A DNA stretch of 64,000 bases from Paenibacillaceae bacterium (GTDB lineage: Bacteria > Bacillota > Clostridia > Lachnospirales > Lachnospiraceae), in assembly GCA_015057705.1 (NCBI GenBank), contig SVDU01000018.1, positions 45,380 to 109,379 on the forward strand. Direction: 5' to 3'. Positions 44,017 to 53,776 of this stretch are shown here, one piece after another (within the stretch, counting starts at the first letter, position 1; each line of letters opens with the position of its first letter). The notes below the pieces were generated by a model. The model saw only the letters and a program-made list of their open reading frames with translations, did not search any database and was not told where the DNA came from. A program made the translations under genes and the position numbers.

Positions 44017-47000
44017 ATGAAGCGTATGTCGTGTGAAAACGGAGAAGCTGGTATTTACATAATTGACCAGGATTACAAGATTGTATATCTGAATGATATG
44101 GCAAAATTATATTATCCGAATTTACAGGTAGGAATGCACTGCTATCAAGGAATAGGAGTAAAATCGGCTCCCTGTACGGACTGCCCCTGGACAGGTGAGA
44201 ACAGCGGTCCGGTGATTTCTTATAATACTGCCTCTCAGACCTGGATGGCTATTTCTTCCGGGCAGATTGACTGGCCGGGCAGTGAAAACTGCAGGCTTAT
44301 TATGTCGCGGCCGGTAGATGAAAAAAATAAAAATCTGTTCTATTATCTGACTGAGTCAACGGTATATGACGGATTGCTGGAACTTAATTTTTTTGCGAAT
44401 ACTTATAAAGTTTTATTTCATGATAATGAAAAACTGGAATTGTCTCCTGAGGAAGGCCGGTTGGATCAGATTCTCACGGAAACACTGAATTTCATGGTGC
44501 ATCCCGATGAAAAGCAGAGCTTTGAAGAATTTTGGGATTTATCTTCCATGACCTCCCGTTTAAGGGACAGCGACCGGGTATTAAGGGGAGAATTTCGCAG
44601 GAAGATGCCAGGTGACGGATACTGCTGGATGAATCTGATTCTGGTTTTATTTCGCAGCGGGGAAGATCCGGATAAAGATGCCATCATTATGTGTTATATC
44701 CAGGATATCGATGAGCGAAAGAAGAAGGACGAAGAAGAGGAAAGACGGCTCAGGGAGATCAGGGAAGAGACAGATTCCATGACTGGTCTTTACCGTTATG
44801 GGCCATTCTTCGAGAAAGCGGATTATCTTTTAAAAAATACAGATTCCACCGGATTTTTTATGGTGGCAATCGATATTGAACATTTTAAGCTGTTTAATGA
44901 ATGGTACGGAGAAGAGGAAGGGGATCGTTTCCTAATAAGAATTGGCGATTATTTAAAAGAGATCGAGAAGTTTTACTCTTCTGTCGCCGGTTACATGGGC
45001 GGAGATGATTTTGTTATTCTCATTCCCGAAGATTTGTCCGTGCTGGAAGAACTGGAGGATGTGATTAACATCTATGCCAAGCAGTATGGGGGCAACGCGG
45101 GATTTATGCCTGCGTTTGGTGTGTACCGGGTTGAGGATTTAAGCCTCCCGGTCAGCATGATGTACGACAGGGCTGCCATAGCGCTTAATTCTGTGAAGGG
45201 CAATTATACGAAACGTGTGGGCTGGTATGATCCGGGAATGAAGCGGAAGATGGAAAGTGACCAGGTTCTGCTTTCTGAGATTCAGCGGGCACTTGAGAAG
45301 AAGGAATTTATATTCTATGCCCAGCCCCAGTGCAATATGCTGACAGGCAGGATCATCGGTCTGGAATCCTTAGTCAGATGGCAGCACCCCCAGAGAGGGG
45401 TGATATCACCAGGTGAATTTATACCGCTGCTGGAGCAGAACGGCTTTATTACATATCTTGACGTGTATGTCTGGGAGATGGTGTGCAGACAGCTATGCAC
45501 CTGGATTAAAGCGGGAAGGCGTCCCATCCCGATTTCGGTTAATATGTCCCGCATGGATATTTATGCCATTGATGTTGTAGAGAAGTTTAAACAGCTGGTA
45601 AGCCGCTACGAGATCGATCCCAAATATCTGGAGATTGAGATTACGGAAAGTGCCTATGCGGAAGATTACGATCTGATCCGTAAAGTTGTGGAAGATCTGC
45701 GCAGGGCCGGTTTCCCTGTGTTTATGGACGATTTTGGAAGCGGGTATTCATCCTTAAACATGTTAAAGGATGTGAATGTGGATGTAATCAAGATTGATAC
45801 CAAATTCCTTGATATGAACGAGAACAGCAAGGGAAGAGGCATGGGAATCTTAGAAACCATTGTCCGGATGGCCAGAGTGATGCAGTTAAAGGTCATAGCT
45901 GAGGGTGTGGAAGAAAAGGAACAGGTTGATTTCCTCATCAATATCGGCTGCATTTACGGACAGGGCTTTTATTACCATGAGCCCCTCCCGGTACACGTGT
46001 TGGAAAAACTTCTGGATGAAGACAACAATTTAGATTACAGAGGAATTCAGGCACGGCAGTTAAAACAGCTGAAGCTGGAAGATCTGTTTAATGAGAATAT
46101 CATCAGTGAAGCCATGCTTAATAACATGCTTGGCGCCATAGCATTGTATGAGATCTACGAGGACCGCTGTGAGATTCTTCGTGTGAATGAGGAATATTAC
46201 CGCGTAACCGGTGATAATCCCATTGATATGGAAGAACGGAAGCGGTATGTGTTAAATAAGGTATACCGGGAAGATATGGACTGGGTTCTGAATATTTTTG
46301 AGGAGGCATATAACAATCCACTGCAGGGGGCAGAAGGAACGTTTCGCCGTTACCGCACCAGCGGAGAATTAATGTGGGTGCATCTGCGTGTCTTCTTTTT
46401 AAGGGAGCAGGATGAGCACCGGCTTTACTATGGGGCAGTAAGAGATGCTACGGAGCAGATGGAACAGAGGCAGAAGCTGAAAGACTCCCAGAACATGTTA
46501 CGAGATGTATTAAAGATTGCCGGTAAGAATATTTCCTTTAATAATATTGCAGAGGAGAATCAATGGGCCGCAAGCGCTGTTTTTGCCCAGATGGCACCAG
46601 GCGGTTTATTTGGGGTTTACTGTGATAAGGGGCTGCCTTTGTATTTTGCCAATAATGAGATGCTTCGTATTTTAAATTACGATTCTTATGAGGAATTTGC
46701 AAGAGAAACCGATGGGTTGGGACGAAACCTCCTGCACCCGGAAGATTTAAACATGATACAGGGGAATACGCTGCGCTTTATGGCTCCGGGAATGGAATAC
46801 ACGTTCCGCCACAGGATGAGAAAAAAAGATGGAACCTGGCTGTGGATGGTAGCGAAGGGCCGGGTGGTACAGGCAGAAGACGGAAGATTTGCAATTGTAA
46901 GTGCCTGCATGGATATTACCGATACAGTGCTGGCACAGAAGCGTCTTCAGGAAGCCAACAGAACCCTGCGCTTTAAAAATGACGAACTGGAATTTTTAAG

Positions 47001-47832
47001 CTCCGGTATGCTGGGCGGATATTACCGCTGCAGAAAATCCGAAGATATGGAGTTTTTATATACAAGCCCCCGCTTCCTTGAGATACTCGGCTATAGCAGT
47101 GATGAGATGAATGAGCTCTTCCAAAATCGGCTTTTAAATATGATACACCCGGGTGATAGGGAAAAAATCAGGCTCATGACGGAGACCTTAAATCCTGATG
47201 AGAGTTTAAAGGGCATAGAGTACCGTATCCTGACCCGCAACGGATACAAATGGATTCTTTGCCATTCCAGATTGTCTGTGAAATCAGGGGACAGTTTCCT
47301 TTATGGAGTGATGCTGGATATTGAGGAACTTGGCGAGTTATATAGTCAGGTGGAGGAATGCAGAACTCCGGTGCTGCCAGAGGGAGTACGGTTCTTCCAG
47401 AACCGTGATTCGGCAGTGGGAAGAATGCAGAATTATTTATCACTCCACAGATTTTTAACTTCAGGCCTTTTGCTGTTTTCCTTTCATGGTGGTAACACTG
47501 ACCCGGCAGGAACTTCGACCAGACAGGCGTTTTTGGAACAGGCATTGTTCATGAAACGGTTTTTCCGAGAAGACGATATCATGTGCCTGGAAGGAGATTA
47601 TGAAATCCTGATTCTGTGCCGGAATATCAGAGAGGAAGATATGAAGGTAAAATGCAGACGCATTTTAAAGGAATTAAGATACCAGATGATGGGGCAGGTA
47701 TCTAAAACACTGCTTCCTGTCCGTGCAGGTTTAACCGTAATCCGGGTTCAGGATGATGACTTTGAGGAATGCTACAGCAGGGTGAAAGATTCCCTGTTAA
47801 AGAATCCTATCAGTACAGATCAGGAATTGTAA
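44017..47832 (+). CDS. Multi-PAS GGDEF-EAL c-di-GMP signalling protein
   Basis: The 1271-residue soluble protein has, in order, an N-terminal PAS-like domain with a Cys cluster (HCYQ, then PCTDCPW, about 40-60), a second PAS region (115-240), GGDEF (about 255-405) with GGDDF at 328-332, EAL (about 425-670) with ESL at 450-452 and DDFGSGYSS at 571-579, three further PAS domains (about 690-1105) and a degenerate GGDEF-like end (about 1120-1270) with EGDYE at 1192-1196 in place of GGDEF. The phosphodiesterase part keeps TESAY, DDFG, KID and AEGVE motifs and looks active; the first cyclase core is near consensus. The start ATG 44017 follows GGAGAGG by nine bases. Confidence 0.9.
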   Translation: MKRMSCENGEAGIYIIDQDYKIVYLNDMAKLYYPNLQVGMHCYQGIGVKSAPCTDCPWTGENSGPVISYNTASQTWMAISSGQIDWPGSENCRLIMSRPVDEKNKNLFYYLTESTVYDGLLELNFFANTYKVLFHDNEKLELSPEEGRLDQILTETLNFMVHPDEKQSFEEFWDLSSMTSRLRDSDRVLRGEFRRKMPGDGYCWMNLILVLFRSGEDPDKDAIIMCYIQDIDERKKKDEEEERRLREIREETDSMTGLYRYGPFFEKADYLLKNTDSTGFFMVAIDIEHFKLFNEWYGEEEGDRFLIRIGDYLKEIEKFYSSVAGYMGGDDFVILIPEDLSVLEELEDVINIYAKQYGGNAGFMPAFGVYRVEDLSLPVSMMYDRAAIALNSVKGNYTKRVGWYDPGMKRKMESDQVLLSEIQRALEKKEFIFYAQPQCNMLTGRIIGLESLVRWQHPQRGVISPGEFIPLLEQNGFITYLDVYVWEMVCRQLCTWIKAGRRPIPISVNMSRMDIYAIDVVEKFKQLVSRYEIDPKYLEIEITESAYAEDYDLIRKVVEDLRRAGFPVFMDDFGSGYSSLNMLKDVNVDVIKIDTKFLDMNENSKGRGMGILETIVRMARVMQLKVIAEGVEEKEQVDFLINIGCIYGQGFYYHEPLPVHVLEKLLDEDNNLDYRGIQARQLKQLKLEDLFNENIISEAMLNNMLGAIALYEIYEDRCEILRVNEEYYRVTGDNPIDMEERKRYVLNKVYREDMDWVLNIFEEAYNNPLQGAEGTFRRYRTSGELMWVHLRVFFLREQDEHRLYYGAVRDATEQMEQRQKLKDSQNMLRDVLKIAGKNISFNNIAEENQWAASAVFAQMAPGGLFGVYCDKGLPLYFANNEMLRILNYDSYEEFARETDGLGRNLLHPEDLNMIQGNTLRFMAPGMEYTFRHRMRKKDGTWLWMVAKGRVVQAEDGRFAIVSACMDITDTVLAQKRLQEANRTLRFKNDELEFLSSGMLGGYYRCRKSEDMEFLYTSPRFLEILGYSSDEMNELFQNRLLNMIHPGDREKIRLMTETLNPDESLKGIEYRILTRNGYKWILCHSRLSVKSGDSFLYGVMLDIEELGELYSQVEECRTPVLPEGVRFFQNRDSAVGRMQNYLSLHRFLTSGLLLFSFHGGNTDPAGTSTRQAFLEQALFMKRFFREDDIMCLEGDYEILILCRNIREEDMKVKCRRILKELRYQMMGQVSKTLLPVRAGLTVIRVQDDDFEECYSRVKDSLLKNPISTDQEL

Positions 47833-47840
47833 ATAAAGAA

Positions 47841-47869
47841 TAGACCTCTTTTTTCATATGTGTTATAAT
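47841..47869 (+). promoter_or_regulatory. Promoter of the aminotransferase operon
   Basis: TAGACC and TATAAT are spaced by 17 bases and the -10 is extended (TGTTATAAT). The start codon is 40 bases downstream. Confidence 0.6.
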
Positions 47870-47908
47870 CCACGTAAACCATAACAGGATAAAGGAAGGA
47901 ATAATGAT

Positions 47909-49117
47909 ATGTTAGCAGACAAGATGAGACCCCTTGTAGAAAATAATTCCGCCATCCGCGCCATGTTCGAAGAGGGAAAGAAGATGGCTGCCGAATATGG
48001 TGCAGAAAATGTCTATGATTTTAGCCTTGGTAATCCCAATGTACCTGCACCGGAGGCAGTAAAGCGGGCCATCATTGATATTATGAACGAGGAAGAATCC
48101 ACCATGGTTCATGGATATATGAGCAATGCAGGTTTTGATGACGTAAGAGAAGGCATTGCACAGTCCATCAACCGAAGGTTCGGGACTCATTTTCACGGAG
48201 GCAATCTCCTTATGACAGTAGGGGCAGCCAGCGGTCTGAACGTGATTTTAAAGACCATATTAGATCCTGGTGATGAGGTGATTGTATTCGCACCCTATTT
48301 TATGGAATATGGTTCTTACGTACGCAATTATGACGGTGTGCTTTCTGTTGTTCCTCCGAATACAGAAACCTTTCAGCCAAATCTCCTGGAATTTGAAAGC
48401 AGAATCACAAACAGGACTAAGGCAGTCATTATAAATACTCCTAATAACCCAACCGGCGTGGTTTATTCTTCTGAAACCCTTCGGGAGATTAGCACCATTC
48501 TGGAGCGGAAAGAAAAAGAGCATGGATCTTCCATACTCCTGATTTCAGATGAGCCTTACAGAGAACTTGCTTATGACGGTGTTGAGGTTCCTTATGTGAC
48601 GCTGTTTTACAGGAATACAGTGGTCTGCTATTCCTACAGCAAATCCTTATCTCTGCCAGGGGAAAGAATCGGATATCTGGTCATTCCCGATGAGGTGGAG
48701 GATTCAAAGGCTGTGATTGCGGCTTCCAGCATTTCAAACCGGGTTCTGGGATGCGTCAATGCTCCGTCTCTGATGCAGAGAGTGATTCTTCGCTGCGTGG
48801 ATGAAAAAGTGAACCTGTCTGCTTATAATAAAAACAGGGAGCTTCTTTACAACAGTTTAACAGAATACGGATTTGAATGTATCAAGCCGGAAGGGGCATT
48901 TTATCTGTTTATAAAAACACCGGAAGATGATAAACTGTTTTGCGAGTTTTGTAAAAAACACCGGGTTCTTATGGTGCAGGGAAGTGCTTTTGCATGTCCT
49001 GGCTATGCGCGGATTGCTTATTGTGTATCTTATGAACAGATTGAACGTTCACTTCCTGCATTTCATGCTATTGCACAGGAATATGGACTTACAACAGACC
49101 GGGAGGGCATAAGATGA
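47909..49117 (+). CDS. PLP-dependent aminotransferase, class I/II
   Basis: The 402-residue cytosolic enzyme shows the fold-type I aminotransferase pattern: FSLGNPNVPAPEAV, GAASGLNVILK, NTPNNPTGVVYS, ISDEPYRELAYDG and Lys245 as the Schiff-base residue in SYSKSLSLPGERIGY. Substrate is not clear; similar proteins are annotated as aspartate or aromatic aminotransferases. It overlaps the next gene by four bases, so both aminotransferases are co-translated. Confidence 0.88.
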   Translation: MLADKMRPLVENNSAIRAMFEEGKKMAAEYGAENVYDFSLGNPNVPAPEAVKRAIIDIMNEEESTMVHGYMSNAGFDDVREGIAQSINRRFGTHFHGGNLLMTVGAASGLNVILKTILDPGDEVIVFAPYFMEYGSYVRNYDGVLSVVPPNTETFQPNLLEFESRITNRTKAVIINTPNNPTGVVYSSETLREISTILERKEKEHGSSILLISDEPYRELAYDGVEVPYVTLFYRNTVVCYSYSKSLSLPGERIGYLVIPDEVEDSKAVIAASSISNRVLGCVNAPSLMQRVILRCVDEKVNLSAYNKNRELLYNSLTEYGFECIKPEGAFYLFIKTPEDDKLFCEFCKKHRVLMVQGSAFACPGYARIAYCVSYEQIERSLPAFHAIAQEYGLTTDREGIR

Positions 49118-50166
49118 AAGCATGGCAGGCGAATATCCGAACAGTAACCCCGTATATTCCAGGCGAACAGCCAAAGGGCGGGAACTTAATCAAACTGAAT
49201 ACTAATGAAAATCCTTATCCTCCCTCACCTCTTGTAAAAAAAACCATGGGTGAGATGGACTATGATACGTTCCGCAAATATCCGGATCCATCTTCCACCG
49301 TTCTGACAAAGGCACTGTGTGAATACTATCAGATGGAGGAAGATGAGATTTTTGTGGGAGTCGGGTCTGATGATGTGATTGCCATGTCATTTCTCACATT
49401 TTTTAATTCTGAAAAACCAGTCTTATTTCCAGATGTGTCATATTCCTTCTATCAGGTATGGGCGGAGCTGTTTCGCATTCCTTATGAGACACCTGTCCTT
49501 AATGAGCATTTTCTGATTTGCAAGGAAGATTATTATAAAGAGAATGGGGGAATCATATTCCCGAACCCCAACGCGCCAACTGGCGTATTTATGCAGTTAA
49601 GTGAAGTGGAAGACATTATCGCCCACAATCAGGATTCGGTTGTAATTGTGGATGAAGCTTACATTGATTTCGGCGGTGAAAGTGCGGCCAGGCTGATTAA
49701 AAAATACGAGAATCTGCTGGTTGTGCAGACGTTTAGCAAATCCCGGTCTATGGCAGGAATGCGGATCGGTTTTACCATGGGTAACAGAGAACTGATACGG
49801 GCACTAAACGATGTGAAATATTCGTATAATTCCTATACTATGAATATGCCAGCCCAGGTTCTGGGAGCAGAAGCGGTAAAGGACGACCATTATTTCAGAC
49901 AGACGACTCAAAAAATTATAACCACTAGAGAAAAAGCGAAAAAACGACTCAGTGAACTTGGGTTTGTATTCCCCGATTCCATGGCTAATTTTATTTTTGC
50001 CAGCCATAAGGAGAAAAAAGCGGAAGACATTTACCTGGCGCTGAGAGAAAAACAGATTTTCGTTCGTTACTTTAAACAACCAAGGCTTGATAATTATTTA
50101 AGGATCACCATTGGTACGGATGAGGAGATGGAAAAGCTTTATGACTTTCTTGAGAAATTTTTATGA
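49114..50166 (+). CDS. hisC: Histidinol-phosphate aminotransferase family protein
   Basis: The 350-residue enzyme has HisC features: KLNTNENPYPPSP, GVGSDDVIA, NPNAPTGVFM, VDEAYIDFGG, Lys209 in TFSKSRSMAGMRIGF and the C-terminal LRITIGTDEEME. HisC converts histidinol phosphate and glutamate to imidazole-acetol phosphate and 2-oxoglutarate in reverse of biosynthesis. No other histidine genes are nearby, so it may be a broad-specificity member. It follows the other aminotransferase gene with overlapping stop and start. Confidence 0.85.
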   Translation: MKAWQANIRTVTPYIPGEQPKGGNLIKLNTNENPYPPSPLVKKTMGEMDYDTFRKYPDPSSTVLTKALCEYYQMEEDEIFVGVGSDDVIAMSFLTFFNSEKPVLFPDVSYSFYQVWAELFRIPYETPVLNEHFLICKEDYYKENGGIIFPNPNAPTGVFMQLSEVEDIIAHNQDSVVIVDEAYIDFGGESAARLIKKYENLLVVQTFSKSRSMAGMRIGFTMGNRELIRALNDVKYSYNSYTMNMPAQVLGAEAVKDDHYFRQTTQKIITTREKAKKRLSELGFVFPDSMANFIFASHKEKKAEDIYLALREKQIFVRYFKQPRLDNYLRITIGTDEEMEKLYDFLEKFL

Positions 50167-50220
50167 TCAGACTATTTATCACTTGGACTTTTTGGGGTAT
50201 TATAAAGGCAGGAGATAAGC

Positions 50221-51357
50221 ATGGAATTTGTTAAAAAATATAGTAAACTTTTATTAAATATTATTATCCCTATTGTGTTTACTTATTTAATCTGCATCTG
50301 GGGACCAAGAGTACTGAATTTCTTCCTTCCTTTCGTAATCGGCTGGGTGATTTCAGTCATTGCCAATCCTCTGGTGCGCCTTTTGGAGAAACGTCTGAAG
50401 CTTGTGAGAAAGCACAGTTCTGTGTTGATTGTGGTGGCAGTACTGGCTCTTATTATTGCGGCTTTTTATCTGATTATATCAAAACTGGTTTCGGAGGCAG
50501 CAGGTTTTGTGAAGGATATACCCCTTTACTATGATTCAGCCTGGGTGGAGGTTCAAAAGATGCTTCTGACGGCAGAAGATCTGCTGCGTTTTCTTCCCAA
50601 GGGGATTCAGGATTCGGTGAATGTATTTGTAACACATATTGGAGAATATTTAAATGTTATGGTGCAGAAAATCGCATCGCCCACCTTTATGGTTGCGGGT
50701 AATGTGGTAAAGAGTATTCCTGCAGCACTGGTTTACACGATTGTAACCATATTTTCGTCCTATATTTTTATTGTGGACCGGGATAAAATCCTTGCTTTTT
50801 TAGACCGGTATACTCCTGATGGATTTTCCAAATATTATGATTATCTGAAAAAGGATGTAAAGCATCTGGTAGGAGGGTATTTTCTTGCTCAGTTTAAGAT
50901 AATGTTCATTATCGCAGGTGTACTGGCAGCAGGATTTCTGGTTCTGGGAGTCAAGTATGCACTTTTGCTTGCTGTCATTATTGCGATTCTTGATTTCCTT
51001 CCTATCCTTGGAACTGGAACCATCCTGATTCCCTGGGCGATTCTCAGGATTGTATCAGGCGAATATGCCTTTGGTGTAGGTCTGATTGTGATTTACGTAC
51101 TGACTCTGGTATTGAGACAGATCATTCAGCCGAAGATCGTGGGAGATACCATGGGGCTTGACCCGTTAATGACATTATTATTTTTATATTTGGGATTTAA
51201 AATAAGCGGGATTGCCGGTATGATTCTGGCGGTTCCCATTGGAATGCTGGTGATCAGCATTTATAAATTCGGTGCCTTTGACCGGTTCCTTTACAGCGTA
51301 AAGACCTTAGTTTACGACATCAATAAGTTTCGAAAAGAGAAAGATGATATAGATTAA
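50221..51357 (+). CDS. AI-2E/YtvI-family membrane protein
   Basis: The 378-residue protein has seven to eight hydrophobic segments, paired as in the PF01594 family (LPFVIGWVISVIANPLVRLLEKR near the start; LVGGYFLAQFKIMFIIAGVLAAGFL and ILDFLPILGTGTILIPWAI in the middle; RQIIQPKIVGDTMGLDPLMTL towards the end). The closest named relative by form is the sporulation membrane protein YtvI. A GGAGAT site precedes the ATG. Confidence 0.85.
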   Translation: MEFVKKYSKLLLNIIIPIVFTYLICIWGPRVLNFFLPFVIGWVISVIANPLVRLLEKRLKLVRKHSSVLIVVAVLALIIAAFYLIISKLVSEAAGFVKDIPLYYDSAWVEVQKMLLTAEDLLRFLPKGIQDSVNVFVTHIGEYLNVMVQKIASPTFMVAGNVVKSIPAALVYTIVTIFSSYIFIVDRDKILAFLDRYTPDGFSKYYDYLKKDVKHLVGGYFLAQFKIMFIIAGVLAAGFLVLGVKYALLLAVIIAILDFLPILGTGTILIPWAILRIVSGEYAFGVGLIVIYVLTLVLRQIIQPKIVGDTMGLDPLMTLLFLYLGFKISGIAGMILAVPIGMLVISIYKFGAFDRFLYSVKTLVYDINKFRKEKDDID

Positions 51358-51378
51358 TAGCAGTAATTGGAGGATACA

Positions 51379-52338
51379 ATGAAAAAAAACATAAGATTGA
51401 AGATCGCGGCTTGTCTGATTGCATGTCTTATGGCTTCTGAGGCATTTGCCACCCCTTTAAATGGTTATTCGGCAGAAGCCTGGAAACTGGAGAACGGACA
51501 ATACATTGATGCATCCGGTAAACCCATTACAGGAGTTTTAGCAAAGGGAATCACGGTAACCAAATACCAGAACAGACAGAATGAGGCAAACGGAGGAATT
51601 GACTGGAAGAAGGTGGCAGAGGATGGAGTTTCTTTTGCCATGGTGCGGATTGGTTACCTCAATGATATGGACCCTTATTTCTCAGAGAATATGAAGCATG
51701 CTTCTGAAAATGGGATTAAGACCGGCGTATTTTTTTATACTCAGGCTCTTGATACCCAGACTGCAGTGGAAGAGGCAAAGTATGTCCTGCGCCAGGTTAA
51801 GGATTACAAAATCTCTTATCCAATTGCTTATGACGTGGAATCCCAGTATCTGCTTGATAATAAGCTTTCCAAACAGCAGATTACCGATAATATCAATGCA
51901 TTCTGCAAAACCATTGCAGATGCAGGCTATCGTCCCATCGTCTATGCAAATAATAAATGGCTGTCTCTTCATATCGATATGAGCCAGGTTCCGTATGATG
52001 TATGGTATGCCAGATACGGAACGGTCAATGATTATCAGAACAGAACCATCTGGCAGTGTACAGATAAAGGCAGAGTTGCAGGAATCGATGGAGATGTTAC
52101 CATCGAATTATCCTTTGCAGATTACGGTACCATGATTCCGGCAGATGGCTTTAAAACCATTGATGGGGAACGGTATTACATGAAAAATTACGAAAGACAG
52201 ACCGGCTGGATTCAACCGGATGGAACGTGGTATTATCTGGATTCCAATGGAATGTTGGTTCATGATAAGACCATGGTGATAGACAATGTATCTTATACCT
52301 TCGGTTCACAGGGAGAGATAACAAATCAGACCAGATAA
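51379..52338 (+). CDS. GH25-like secreted protein with cell-wall-binding repeats
   Basis: The 319-residue product has a signal peptide (KIAACLIACLMASEAFA), a GH25 lysozyme-like barrel (about 55-250) and C-terminal wall-binding repeats (GERYYMKNYERQTGWI, GTWYYLDSNGMLVHD). GH25 enzymes use Asp in GIDVS and a D-x-E pair. Here D152 and E154 remain (AYDVES), but the first motif reads GITVTKYQ with Thr59 instead of Asp, so activity may be altered. ATG 51379 follows TTGGAGG; the frame opens earlier at 51367. The stop overlaps the MATE gene by one base. Confidence 0.85.
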   Translation: MKKNIRLKIAACLIACLMASEAFATPLNGYSAEAWKLENGQYIDASGKPITGVLAKGITVTKYQNRQNEANGGIDWKKVAEDGVSFAMVRIGYLNDMDPYFSENMKHASENGIKTGVFFYTQALDTQTAVEEAKYVLRQVKDYKISYPIAYDVESQYLLDNKLSKQQITDNINAFCKTIADAGYRPIVYANNKWLSLHIDMSQVPYDVWYARYGTVNDYQNRTIWQCTDKGRVAGIDGDVTIELSFADYGTMIPADGFKTIDGERYYMKNYERQTGWIQPDGTWYYLDSNGMLVHDKTMVIDNVSYTFGSQGEITNQTR

Positions 52339-53717
52339 TGGAGTTACAAGTGAAAAAAGAAAACGATTTAAATTCAGATCATATAAAAGGGCTGGTATGG
52401 AGGCTTGCAATCCCCTCCATGCTGGCTCAGTTTGTCAGTGTTTTATATAGTATTGTAGACCGTATGTATATCGGAAATATCCCAGCGATCGGGGAAGTCG
52501 CCCTGGCAGGAGTTGGAATCTGCGGTCCCATTGTGACCCTGATTTCTTCTTTTGCTTTTTTAGTAGGAGCAGGAGGATCTCCCCTTATGAGCATTCGTCT
52601 GGGAGAAAAAAACCAGAGAGCTGCCAGCCAGATTATGGCCAACTGCTTTTTACTTTTATTGATTTTTTCCGTTCTTATCACAGCTGTATCCTTCCTGTTG
52701 AAAGACCGCCTTCTCATGTGGTTTGGTGCGGGGAAAATTGTGTTTCCCTATGCAGATGAATATCTTACTGTATATCTTACCGGAACCGTGTTTGCATTAC
52801 TTTCCGCAGGATTAAACCCTTTCATTGTAAGTCAGGGATATGCCAGGACAGCTATGAAATCCGTTGTCTGTGGAGCAGTGAGCAATATAATCCTGGACCC
52901 CATTTTTATTTTTGTTTTTGGAATGGGGGTAAAAGGCGCTGCTATCGCAACAGTTCTGTCCCAGGTGATATCATGTATCTATGTTCTTAGGTTTCTTTTT
53001 GGTAAAATCCCTCCCATTCGCATAACTTTTCAGGGGTATGACACAGAAGTGATGAAGAGAATTCTTACACTGGGGCTTTCCCCGTTCCTTATTATTGCAT
53101 TTGATAACGTGCTTATCATTTCGTTAAATACAGTGATCATGCATTATGGGGGTGAGGGCAGCGCAGAAAAGCTTCTCACCTGTATGACCATTGTTCAAAG
53201 CTTTATGTTAATGGTAACCATGCCTCTTGGAGGTATTACAACAGGGACCCAGACAATTCTGGGTTATAATTTAGGGGCAGGAAGACCGGAGCGGATCAGG
53301 CAGGCGGAGCGCTATATTGCCCTTCTGGCAGTTGGTTTTACTACAGTGATGTTCCTGATTGCCCATACGGTACCTCAGGTCTTTGTACATATTTTCACCA
53401 GGGATCAGGCATATGTTGATCTGACTGTCAGTGGGATAAAGATTTATACCATGGGGATAATCCCTTTGGCCCTTCAGTACGTAATTGTAGACGGATTCAC
53501 CGGACTGGGGGCGGCAAAAGCAGCAATTTCACTTTCCATGTTCCGAAAAACAATTTTCCTTCTTGGAGCGGTGTTACTGCCTGCATGGCTGGGAGTTAAT
53601 TCTATTTTTTACACAGAACCAATCTCAGATTTCATAAGCGTAACGGTATCCATATTGGTTTTTACAACTTTGTTTGGACAAATCATACAGAAAGGGACGA
53701 AAGTTATTGACATATGA
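52338..53717 (+). CDS. MATE-family efflux transporter
   Basis: The 459-residue protein has twelve hydrophobic segments and MATE features: LVWRLAIPSMLAQFVSVLYSIVDRMYIG at the first helix, PLMSIRLGEKNQ and FIVSQGYARTAMKS at the equivalent loops, and GGITTGTQTILGYNLGAG in the second half. Members export drugs or metabolites with Na+ or H+. The start codon lies in TAATG with the GH25 gene stop; no separate ribosome site is evident. Confidence 0.92.
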   Translation: MELQVKKENDLNSDHIKGLVWRLAIPSMLAQFVSVLYSIVDRMYIGNIPAIGEVALAGVGICGPIVTLISSFAFLVGAGGSPLMSIRLGEKNQRAASQIMANCFLLLLIFSVLITAVSFLLKDRLLMWFGAGKIVFPYADEYLTVYLTGTVFALLSAGLNPFIVSQGYARTAMKSVVCGAVSNIILDPIFIFVFGMGVKGAAIATVLSQVISCIYVLRFLFGKIPPIRITFQGYDTEVMKRILTLGLSPFLIIAFDNVLIISLNTVIMHYGGEGSAEKLLTCMTIVQSFMLMVTMPLGGITTGTQTILGYNLGAGRPERIRQAERYIALLAVGFTTVMFLIAHTVPQVFVHIFTRDQAYVDLTVSGIKIYTMGIIPLALQYVIVDGFTGLGAAKAAISLSMFRKTIFLLGAVLLPAWLGVNSIFYTEPISDFISVTVSILVFTTLFGQIIQKGTKVIDI

Positions 53718-53776
53718 CGAAAATAATCCTATGATAATCGTAGTGAGTCATTGACTAAATAACAGGAGGTCTTGCT

